Shown piece by piece: positions 1 through 6,785 of a stretch of DNA of 64,000 nucleotides. The stretch lies in assembly GCA_002404895.1 (NCBI GenBank), contig DHKO01000046.1, forward strand, positions 1 to 64,000. Reading direction: 5' to 3'. Source of the stretch: Treponema sp. UBA4692 (GTDB lineage: Bacteria > Spirochaetota > Spirochaetia > Treponematales > Treponemataceae). The first letter of the stretch is position 1; every line of letters begins with the position of its first letter. Both the position numbers and the translations under genes were made by a program. Below the pieces are notes generated by a model, which was not told the DNA's origin, ran no database searches, and saw only the letters and a program-made list of their open reading frames with translations.

Positions 1-20
1 TTCGAATCCCGTTTTCCGCT
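1..20 (+). tRNA. 3' end of a tRNA, probably tRNA-Gly (5' part outside window)
   Basis: The first bases read as a T-loop (TTCGAATC), the 3' side of a T-stem (CCCGT), a 7-nt acceptor strand (TTTCCGC) and a discriminator T at position 20. A U73 discriminator with a predicted GCGGAAA acceptor partner fits tRNA-Gly best; tRNA-Cys is the alternative. The CCA end is not encoded (CTA follows). The anticodon lies outside the window, so the identity is inferred. Confidence 0.7.
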
Positions 21-27
21 CTAACTG

Positions 28-63
28 AAGCGATTTAGATTTCATCTGAATCGCTTTTTTTTA
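28..63 (+). terminator. Rho-independent terminator after the tRNA
   Basis: A 13-bp stem (AAGCGATTTAGAT with ATCTGAATCGCTT, one G-T pair) with a 3-nt loop runs straight into a T tract. It separates the tRNA from tig. Confidence 0.85.
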
Positions 64-88
64 TTTCTATTTTTAAGGGGAACCTAGA

Positions 89-1423
89 GTGAAAGTTACC
101 AAAGAAATCGAAAAACTCGAACACTCAGCTGCAAAACTCACAGTTACAGTTGCAAAAAAAGATGTTGCAGAAAGCTACAAAGAAACACTTGGAAAATACA
201 CAAAACAAGTTCAGCTTCCTGGATTCCGCAAAGGACACGTTCCTGCAAGCGTTCTTGAAAGAAAATACGGCGAGCAGATTAAAATGGAAGCTGCAAGCGA
301 CCTTATCGACAAATCATTGAATGAAATCTTCTCTGACGAGAAAGAAGCAGAAAACCGCCCTCTTCCATATGCTCAGCCAAAAATGGACGAAATGCCAGCT
401 TTCGACATATCAAAAGATTTCACATACACAGTTACTTATGATGTTTTCCCAAAAGTAGAAATCAAGGATTTCAACGGCGTTGCAGTCAAAGAGCCGCAGG
501 TTACAATCGGAGACGAGGAGCTTCAGGAAGAGCTTAAAGGCATTCAGGAAAGAAACGCAATCGTCAAAGACAAGGATGACGACGGAAAAGTTGAGAAAGA
601 CAACATCGTAACAATCAACATTGTTGAAAAAGACGAGAACGGAAAAGAAATCGAAGCGACAAAACGCGACGGATTCACTTTCACAGTCGGAACTCTCGAA
701 GATGTCTACAAGATTGATGATGACATTCTCGGAATGAAAAAAGACGAGACAAAAGAGATTTCAAAGACTGAAGAAGGAAAAACAAAAAAATACACTGTAA
801 AAGTCACACAGATTAAAATCCGCAATCTTCCGGCTTTGGATGATGACTTGGCTCAGGACGTGAGCGAGAAATTCAAGACTCTTGACGACCTCAAGAAAGA
901 CATAACAAAGAAGCTTGAAGTTGCGAAGAGCCGCAAAATCAACGAAGTTAAAATCAACGATTTGCTTTCACAGCTCATTGAAAAAAATCCATTTGAGCTT
1001 CCTGCAAGTATGCTCTCTGCAGAGCTTGACGGCCGCTGGAGAATGATGGCTCAGCAGTTCCAGACAACTCCAGAGGAGCTTGACAGAATGGTTGCAGCTT
1101 CAGGCCAGAAAAAAGAGGATATGCTAAAGGAATGGACTGGAGACGCTGAAAAAATGCTCAAGAGCCGCATCATTGTTGACTCACTGATGAAGGCAAAGAA
1201 CATTTCTGTAACTCCAGAGGAAATCGAGGATGAATATCAGAAAATCGCTGACGACAACGGGCTTTCGCTCGATGATGTCAAAAAGCACTACTCTGACCCT
1301 CGCGCAAAAGAATATCTTATCGACGAGGCAAAAGAGCAGAAACTTTACAAAGACATTTTTGCCGAAGTAAAAGTTTCAAAAGGCGACAAAATTTCTTTCG
1401 CTGACCTTATGAAACGCCAGTAA
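89..1423 (+). CDS. tig: trigger factor (ribosome-associated chaperone / prolyl isomerase)
   Basis: This ATP-independent chaperone binds the ribosome near the exit tunnel and shields nascent chains. The 444-residue length is normal for the family. The ribosome-docking signature GFRKGHVP is at residues 45-52 in the N-terminal domain. An FKBP-like isomerase domain spans about residues 160-245, and the rest is the helical substrate cradle. The start is GTG at 89, preceded by AAGGGGA at 75-81. It lies upstream of clpP and clpX, as in many bacteria, but a terminator after it suggests clpPX can be expressed separately. Codons and length are ordinary and I see no defect. Confidence 0.96.
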   Translation: MKVTKEIEKLEHSAAKLTVTVAKKDVAESYKETLGKYTKQVQLPGFRKGHVPASVLERKYGEQIKMEAASDLIDKSLNEIFSDEKEAENRPLPYAQPKMDEMPAFDISKDFTYTVTYDVFPKVEIKDFNGVAVKEPQVTIGDEELQEELKGIQERNAIVKDKDDDGKVEKDNIVTINIVEKDENGKEIEATKRDGFTFTVGTLEDVYKIDDDILGMKKDETKEISKTEEGKTKKYTVKVTQIKIRNLPALDDDLAQDVSEKFKTLDDLKKDITKKLEVAKSRKINEVKINDLLSQLIEKNPFELPASMLSAELDGRWRMMAQQFQTTPEELDRMVAASGQKKEDMLKEWTGDAEKMLKSRIIVDSLMKAKNISVTPEEIEDEYQKIADDNGLSLDDVKKHYSDPRAKEYLIDEAKEQKLYKDIFAEVKVSKGDKISFADLMKRQ

Positions 1424-1444
1424 AAACAAGCTGAACTTCATATC

Positions 1445-1490
1445 AGGAATGTTTTTTGGATATTTTGTTCAAAGAACATTCCTTTTTTTG
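1445..1490 (+). terminator. Rho-independent terminator after tig
   Basis: AGGAATGTT... pairs with ...AACATTCCT in a 14-bp stem with one wobble pair, followed by seven T. It isolates tig from clpPX. Confidence 0.8.
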
Positions 1491-1521
1491 TCTATATGCG
1501 GATTTTTTATTATATTTAATA

Positions 1522-1527
1522 TATAAT
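1522..1527 (+). promoter_or_regulatory. -10 box of the clpPX promoter
   Basis: A perfect TATAAT lies 6 nt before an ATG at 1534 and 18 nt before the preferred clpP start at 1546. No convincing -35 box is present at 16-18 nt spacing. Transcription would start at about 1534. Confidence 0.5.
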
Positions 1528-1545
1528 CACTCTATGGAGAATTTT

Positions 1546-2172
1546 ATGAATGATATTCAAAGCTCGAATGTTCAGATGAACAACAACATTCCGTTTGTAA
1601 TTGAAAGAAGCGGAAACGGCGAGCGTTCTTACGATATTTTTTCAAGGCTTTTAAAAGACAGAATTGTTTTTATCGACGGCGAAATCAACGATTTGAATGC
1701 AGACCTTGTTGTGGCTCAAATTCTTTTTCTCGAATCTGAAAATCCTGACAAAGACATTAGCATCTATATCAACTCGCCGGGCGGAAGCGTAACAGCAGGT
1801 CTTGCGATTTATGACACAATGCAGTACGTAAAGTGCGACATTCAGACAATCTGCATGGGGCAGGCGGCTTCAATGGCTGCGATTCTTCTTGCAGGCGGCG
1901 CAAAAGGAAAGAGATTCGCGCTTCCGTCAAGCCGAGTTATGATTCATCAGCCTCGCGGCGGAGTTCAAGGGCAGGAAAGCGACATCTCGATTCAGGCGAA
2001 AGAGATTATCCGTCTTAAAAAACTTTCAATTAAGTATCTCGCGGAAAAATGCGGAAAATCCGAGGACGAAATCGCGAAAGACATGGAAAGAGATTTTTTC
2101 ATGAGCGCGGAAGATGCTAAGGAATACGGAATCATCGACAAAGTAATGCCTCACAGAGGCCAGGAGAAATAA
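1546..2172 (+). CDS. clpP: ATP-dependent Clp protease proteolytic subunit ClpP
   Basis: This is the serine protease chamber of the ClpXP and ClpCP machines. The catalytic triad is visible: Ser109 in GQAASM, His134 in MIHQP and Asp183 in ERDFF. The length of 208 residues fits the family. The start at 1546 is chosen because GGAGA at 1536-1540 is well placed for it. The in-frame ATG at 1534 would add only MENF and could be used as a leaderless start. The longer open frame back to 1456 begins inside the tig terminator and looks non-coding. The stop codon touches the clpX start, so the two subunits are co-translated. Confidence 0.96.
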   Translation: MNDIQSSNVQMNNNIPFVIERSGNGERSYDIFSRLLKDRIVFIDGEINDLNADLVVAQILFLESENPDKDISIYINSPGGSVTAGLAIYDTMQYVKCDIQTICMGQAASMAAILLAGGAKGKRFALPSSRVMIHQPRGGVQGQESDISIQAKEIIRLKKLSIKYLAEKCGKSEDEIAKDMERDFFMSAEDAKEYGIIDKVMPHRGQEK

Positions 2173-3432
2173 ATGAATATCTTTGGTAAAAGTGATGTTC
2201 CATACTGCGCGTTCTGCGGAAAACCAGGCGATGCGGAACGGCATTTGGTGGCAAATCCGTCGAACAATATTTTCATCTGCAACCAGTGCATTGAGGTCTG
2301 CAGGACGCTTGTCGAAAAAAACGGATGCTCAGTCTCCCCGATTGACATGAGCGAAGTCCCGACTCCAAAAGAATTCAAGGAATATCTTGATGAATACGTG
2401 ATTGGGCAAGACTATGCGAAAAAAGCCCTTTCAGTTGCGGTTTACAACCACTACAAAAGAATGGCGAAGCTTGATGCAAGAAGCAAGGGCGATGTTAAAA
2501 TCGAAAAATCAAATGTCCTTTTAATCGGGCCTACAGGAAGCGGAAAGACACTTCTTGCAAAAACTCTTGCGGAAAAACTTAAAGTTCCATTCGCTATTGC
2601 CGACGCTACAACATTGACGGAGGCAGGATATGTCGGCGAAGATGTTGAAAATGTCCTTTTGAAGCTCATAAACGCAGCAGATGGAGACATTCCTGCAGCA
2701 GAAAGAGGAATCATCTTCATTGATGAAATCGACAAAATCGGACGGAAAAGCGAGAACACTTCAATCACAAGAGATGTCAGCGGCGAAGGTGTTCAGCAGG
2801 CGCTTTTGAAGATTATCGAAGGCACGCAGGCTTCAGTTCCTCCGCAGGGCGGAAGAAAGCACCCGAACCAGGAAATGCTCCAGATTGACACTTCGAATAT
2901 TCTGTTCATTCTTGGCGGCGCGTTCGTCGGTCTTGACAAGATTATCGAGCAGCGTGTTGCAGCCCACTCGCTTGGATTCGGCTCGAATGTCGGAGAGATG
3001 GACGAGACTCAAAGAATGGAGCTTTTGAACCAGTGCACGCCGGACGACCTTGTGAAATTCGGAATCATCCCTGAGCTTATCGGACGTATGCCGATTACAG
3101 TCGCGCTGAAAGAGCTTACAAAAGAAGACCTGACAAGAATTCTCACTGAGCCTAAAAACGCGATTACAAAGCAGTTCAAAGAAAGTTTCGCAATGGACGA
3201 CCTTGACCTTGACTTTACGCCGGATGCGCTCAACGAGATTGCCGACATTTCAATCAGGCAGAAGACAGGCGCGCGCGGACTCCGTTCTATCGTTGAGAAG
3301 CTTCTTATGGATTTGATGTACGAAGCTCCGAGCATAAAAGGAAAGAAAAGGCTCATTGTAACAAAGGATATTGTCACAGGAAAAACAAAGCCGAACCTCA
3401 GCACGATTCTTATCGAGCAGCAGACAGCGTAA
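2173..3432 (+). CDS. clpX: ATP-dependent Clp protease ATPase subunit ClpX
   Basis: This AAA+ unfoldase feeds substrates, including tmRNA-tagged proteins, to ClpP. The N-terminal zinc-binding domain has Cys12, Cys15, Cys36 and Cys39. Walker A is GPTGSGKT at 119-126 and Walker B is IFIDEIDK at 181-188. The pore loop GYVGED is near 152-157, an RKH loop is present, and sensor II is in KTGARGLRS. The length of 419 residues is typical. The ATG directly follows the clpP stop, with AGGAGA inside the end of clpP as ribosome-binding site. The ssrA gene lies 1.5 kb away, so both ends of the trans-translation disposal route are in this window. Confidence 0.97.
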   Translation: MNIFGKSDVPYCAFCGKPGDAERHLVANPSNNIFICNQCIEVCRTLVEKNGCSVSPIDMSEVPTPKEFKEYLDEYVIGQDYAKKALSVAVYNHYKRMAKLDARSKGDVKIEKSNVLLIGPTGSGKTLLAKTLAEKLKVPFAIADATTLTEAGYVGEDVENVLLKLINAADGDIPAAERGIIFIDEIDKIGRKSENTSITRDVSGEGVQQALLKIIEGTQASVPPQGGRKHPNQEMLQIDTSNILFILGGAFVGLDKIIEQRVAAHSLGFGSNVGEMDETQRMELLNQCTPDDLVKFGIIPELIGRMPITVALKELTKEDLTRILTEPKNAITKQFKESFAMDDLDLDFTPDALNEIADISIRQKTGARGLRSIVEKLLMDLMYEAPSIKGKKRLIVTKDIVTGKTKPNLSTILIEQQTA

Positions 3433-3463
3433 GGCTACAAAACGGGCAAAAATCCGTAAACAA

Positions 3464-3508
3464 AAAAAAGAGGAAGATAAAGTTTTTAAGCTTTGTCTTC
3501 CTCTTTTC
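3464..3508. terminator. Bidirectional terminator between clpX and the M18 peptidase gene
   Basis: AAAAGAGGAAGA...AAAG pairs with CTTT...TCTTCCTCTTTT around an 8-nt loop. There are A and T tracts on both sides, so it can serve the convergent genes on both strands. Confidence 0.8.
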
Positions 3509-3533
3509 ATTTTAAATGCATTTATAAATGCGC

Positions 3534-4874
3534 TTACTCAAGCGTCAAGAAAGCCTTGTACGCGTTGAAAGCCTGCACAATGTCCTCGCGGGCTGTGATT
3601 TCCCACGGAGCATGCATGCTCAAAACAGGAACTCCCGCGTCAAGAACGTTCATTCCGTATTTTGCTGCAAGATACGCTATAGTTCCGCCGCCGCCCTGGT
3701 CTACTTTTCCAAGCTCCGCCATCTGGTATTTCACTTCCGCATTGTCAAGAAGATTTCTAAGACGCGCGATAAATTCAGGATTCGCATCGCTTGCCCCGCT
3801 CTTTCCCCTGCTTCCTGTGTATTTGTTGAAAACAATTCCGCCGGCAAGGAAACTTGCATTGTCCCTGTCGAAAAGGTCTGGATTCATCGGATCATAAGCA
3901 GCATTCACATCGCTTGAAAGCATATTGCAGTTTGCAAGGCAGCGTCTTAAAGAAAGCTCAGAATAGCCTGCAGGAAGACGTGCGACAACTTCGGCAAGCG
4001 CATTCTCGAAGAAATGGCTTCCCATTCCTGTCGCTCCGACGCTTCCGATTTCCTCTTTGTCAACGCAAAGACAGCAGTTTGTCCTTTTCGTGTCTTTTGA
4101 AGACTCAATCAAAGCCCGAGCAGATGTGTAGGCGCAGCTTCTGTCGTCCTGACCGTAGCCGAGAATAAGAGAGCGGTCAAATCCCAAGTCCCGCGCTTTT
4201 CCAGCAGGAACGACCTCAAGCTCCGCCGAGCCGAAATCATCCTCTTCGATTCCATAGGAATCTTTTAAAATCTTCAAAATCGCTTTTTTTGCGGCAGGCT
4301 TGTCTTTCAGCTCTTCATCTTTTTTTGAAGGAATAGAGCTTCCCAAAATCAAGTCAAGACTTTCACCCGGAATAAAATCGCTGGCAGTCTCTTTCATCTG
4401 CTTCTGGGCAAGGTGAGGAAGAATATCAGAAATGCAAAAAACAGGGTCGCCGTCATTCTCGCCAACGTTGATTTTTACTGTCGAGCCATCTTTCTTGCAG
4501 ACGACACCATGAATTGAAAGCGGCAGAGTCACCCACTGATATTTTTTTATTCCGCCGTAGTAATGAGTATTAAGATAGACAACAAAGTCCTTTTCATAAA
4601 GAGGATTCTGCTTTACATCAAGGCGCGGGGAATCGATATGCGCGCCAAGAATATTCATTCCGTTCTCGATTTTTTCAGAGCCGACAATAAAAAGCGCGAC
4701 TGCCTTGTTCATTTTCTGCACATAAACCTTATCGCCAGCCTTAAGCGATTCAGTCTTGTACACATCCTTAAATCCAGCCTGCTCAGCCCAAAGAATCAGC
4801 TGAGAAACACATTCACGCTCTGTTTTTCCATTGTTTAGAAAGGATTTGTAATCTTCGATAAGATTAGAGGTCAT
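3534..4874 (-). CDS. M18 family zinc aminopeptidase
   Basis: This is a cytosolic dinuclear-metal aminopeptidase of the aspartyl-aminopeptidase (M18) family. It trims acidic N-terminal residues from peptides, possibly Clp products. Metal and catalytic motifs are in the expected order: GAHIDSPRLD (His79), GYGQDDRS, DKEEIGS, SSDVNAAYDP and SMHAPWE. The 446-residue length is typical. The start at 4874 is chosen for GGAG ten bases upstream. An in-frame ATG at 4886 overlaps that site, and the open frame further upstream runs into the tmRNA gene, so a longer start is unlikely. The substrate preference is known for the family, not shown here. Confidence 0.92.
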   Translation of the reverse strand: MTSNLIEDYKSFLNNGKTERECVSQLILWAEQAGFKDVYKTESLKAGDKVYVQKMNKAVALFIVGSEKIENGMNILGAHIDSPRLDVKQNPLYEKDFVVYLNTHYYGGIKKYQWVTLPLSIHGVVCKKDGSTVKINVGENDGDPVFCISDILPHLAQKQMKETASDFIPGESLDLILGSSIPSKKDEELKDKPAAKKAILKILKDSYGIEEDDFGSAELEVVPAGKARDLGFDRSLILGYGQDDRSCAYTSARALIESSKDTKRTNCCLCVDKEEIGSVGATGMGSHFFENALAEVVARLPAGYSELSLRRCLANCNMLSSDVNAAYDPMNPDLFDRDNASFLAGGIVFNKYTGSRGKSGASDANPEFIARLRNLLDNAEVKYQMAELGKVDQGGGGTIAYLAAKYGMNVLDAGVPVLSMHAPWEITAREDIVQAFNAYKAFLTLE

Positions 4875-4905
4875 AGAATTCTCCATTTTTTTGATTTTCA
4901 AATTG

Positions 4906-5287
4906 TGGAGATGGCGGGAATTGAACCCGCGTCCAAAAGTGGAAGCCAAATGCGCCTACATGTTTAGTTATGCGAGGTGGTTGTCGGGAGAAGGTAGCAG
5001 CATAACAAGCGTCTCCTCCGTAGCCTGACTAAAAGTCCCGAGTGAACGCCAAACAAAACACTCAGCAAGTCCCTGTTTATGACGGAAGTTACAAAGTTAG
5101 GAACAGCACCCTGTAAGTTCCGGCTCTCAAGCGCGCTTAGGCAGCGAGAGCTTCTGCGAAAGAAGTCTCTTCAACTTCTTCTTCTTTTCTTTCGAAAATT
5201 GCAGTTATTTTTTTCTCAGTTTAGGGAACCTTGACTCCCACATGCAGCAAGTGCCTTGATCACAATCGTCGAAACCAGTACACCCCC
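4906..5287 (-). ncRNA. ssrA: transfer-messenger RNA (tmRNA)
   Basis: tmRNA rescues stalled ribosomes and tags the nascent chain for ClpXP. The 5' end GGGGGTG pairs with CATCTCC at the 3' end to form the tRNA-like acceptor. Next to it are the T-arm (GGTTCAATTCC) and the 5' motif TGGTTTCGACG. The resume codon GCA near 5202 opens a reading frame that ends at TAA near 5140. Its tag is A-IFERKEEEVE-TSFAEALAA. The ALAA end is the conserved ClpXP degron, but the middle is unusually charged for a tag. CCA is not encoded (ACAA follows the acceptor). The gene is 382 nt, a normal one-piece tmRNA. Confidence 0.95.
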
Positions 5288-5306
5288 ATAAATCGAATAT
5301 ACTATA

Positions 5307-5335
5307 AATATACTGATGATTTTAAGCTCCGTCAA
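5307..5335 (-). promoter_or_regulatory. Probable ssrA promoter
   Basis: On the minus strand, TTGACG (5335-5330), a 17-nt spacer and TATATT (5312-5307) lie just upstream of ssrA. A second TATATT sits nearer the 5' end. The first would give a short 5' precursor for RNase P to trim. Confidence 0.6.
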
Positions 5336-5359
5336 TAAAATCATTTATTTTCATAGAGA

Positions 5360-5857
5360 TTACAATTTGATATTCATATGAGGAGTCGCAAAAACCTGAG
5401 TTATAGCGGCAGCAAGAGCGTCTGCAGCATGGTCAGGCTTCGGTTCAGCCTCAAGATTCAAAAGAATCTTCACATACTGCTCCACGGTTTTCTTGTCCGC
5501 AGTTTTCGTTCCTGTAACTGCGTATTTTATCTGATTTGGACGGTACATATTAAGCGGAATCACATTCTGAGCAAGGCACATAGTAACAACGCCTTTCGCC
5601 TCCGCAACTCCAAGCGCGCTCGTCACGTTTCTCGCGAAGTAAAGCTCTTCCATTCCAGCCTGTTCAGGCTTAAATTCCATCAGGACAGACTGAAAACGGT
5701 TATAAATTGAAAGCAGCCGGACACCATGCTCATCATCAGGCGAAGTTTCGATAACTCCGTAGCTCACAAGCCTTATAGAGTTTCCTGTCGCGTCAATAAT
5801 TCCGAATCCTGTGTTAGCAAGCCCCGGATCAATTCCAATTATTCTTCTAGTTCTCAT
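5360..5857 (-). CDS. ruvC: Holliday junction resolvase RuvC
   Basis: RuvC cuts four-way junctions made by RecA and RuvAB. The catalytic set is Asp10 (GIDPG), Glu70 (MEELYF), His143 and Asp146 (DHAADAL). This matches the Thermus-type layout, with His in place of the third Asp found in E. coli. From the start chosen at 5857 the protein is 165 residues, close to the family norm. No start has a good ribosome-binding site. ATG 5878 (adding MPVFNLK) is the alternative, while the longer frame runs through the yebC terminator. The gene lies just downstream of yebC on the same strand; that neighbourhood is common for ruv genes. Confidence 0.93.
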   Translation of the reverse strand: MRTRRIIGIDPGLANTGFGIIDATGNSIRLVSYGVIETSPDDEHGVRLLSIYNRFQSVLMEFKPEQAGMEELYFARNVTSALGVAEAKGVVTMCLAQNVIPLNMYRPNQIKYAVTGTKTADKKTVEQYVKILLNLEAEPKPDHAADALAAAITQVFATPHMNIKL

Positions 5858-5877
5858 TTTTAAATTAAAAACAGGCA

Positions 5878-5910
5878 TAAAAAAAGCCCGCCTTAAAAAG
5901 CGAGCCTTTT
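5878..5910 (-). terminator. Weak terminator between yebC and ruvC
   Basis: On the minus strand AAGGCTCGC pairs with GCGGGCTT with one bulged G, followed by a run of seven T. It would reduce but not abolish readthrough into ruvC. Confidence 0.55.
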
Positions 5911-5929
5911 GATTCATAAAACTGAAGAT

Positions 5930-6718
5930 TTACTCTTCCGGTTCAAAATCATCTGGATATTCAACAGTTGTCCAAACGTTCTGAACATCGTCATCTTCCT
6001 CAAGTCTATCGATGAGTTTCTGAACTTTCGCAGCTGTATCCTTGTCAACTGCTGTGTAAGAAAGCGGAACCATGGCAACCTCTGCTGAAAGCGGCTTCCA
6101 AGGGTCATCCTCGTCATCTTTTTTCTTTTTGTCATCAACAGGCTTCTGTTTTGCCTCGAGTGCCTCCATAACAGCAGTGAAGTCGTTAGGAGATGTTGTT
6201 ACAGTGATAACTCCGTCTTCTGCCACAACGTCCTCTGCTCCAGCTTCAAGAGCAGCTTCCATAACCTCATCTTCTGAAAGTTTTTCGCCGTCATACTCGA
6301 TAACGCCTTTGCGCTCGAACATACGAGAAACAGAACCAGTTGTTCCAAGGTTTCCGCCTGTCTTATTGAAGATATTGCGGACATTTGCCGCCGCGCGGTT
6401 ATGATTGTCTGTAAGAACCTCAACGAGAACGGCAACGCCGCCAGCTGCATATCCTTCGTAGTTCAATTCCTCAAAAGTTCCGCCGCCAAGTTCTCCAGTT
6501 CCCTTTTTGATTCCGCGCTCAATGTTGTCTTTTGGCATTGAAGCGGCACGAGCTTTTACGATAGCAGCACGAAGACGCGGGTTAGAAGCAGGGTCTCCGC
6601 CGCCCATGCTTGCCGCAATAGAAATTTCCTTGATAAGTTTTGTGAAAAGTGCGCCTCTTTTTGCATCTGCCGCGCCTTTAGCATGTTTAATGGTTGACCA
6701 TTTATTATGTCCAGACAT
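5930..6718 (-). CDS. yebC: YebC/PmpR family protein
   Basis: Members of this family are cytosolic, three-domain proteins. They were first described as DNA-binding regulators and later linked to ribosomes stalling on proline-rich sequences. The N-terminus MSGHNKWSTIKHAKG and the block GGGDPASNPRLR are hallmark sequences. The 262-residue length is slightly above the usual ~245, because of an acidic-lysine insert (DDKKKKDDEDDP) near residue 195. AGGAG lies 9 nt before the ATG. The neighbour ruvC is a frequent partner of yebC in bacteria. Confidence 0.94.
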   Translation of the reverse strand: MSGHNKWSTIKHAKGAADAKRGALFTKLIKEISIAASMGGGDPASNPRLRAAIVKARAASMPKDNIERGIKKGTGELGGGTFEELNYEGYAAGGVAVLVEVLTDNHNRAAANVRNIFNKTGGNLGTTGSVSRMFERKGVIEYDGEKLSEDEVMEAALEAGAEDVVAEDGVITVTTSPNDFTAVMEALEAKQKPVDDKKKKDDEDDPWKPLSAEVAMVPLSYTAVDKDTAAKVQKLIDRLEEDDDVQNVWTTVEYPDDFEPEE

Positions 6719-6785
6719 GGAACACTCCTAATAAAAAGATTACAAATCGATATTACAGAATATCATAAATAAAAAACTATGTAAA

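Noticed and set aside
1456..1545. N-terminal extension of clpP
   Set aside because: It begins within the tig terminator and crosses the TATAAT box; the Shine-Dalgarno site points to 1546.
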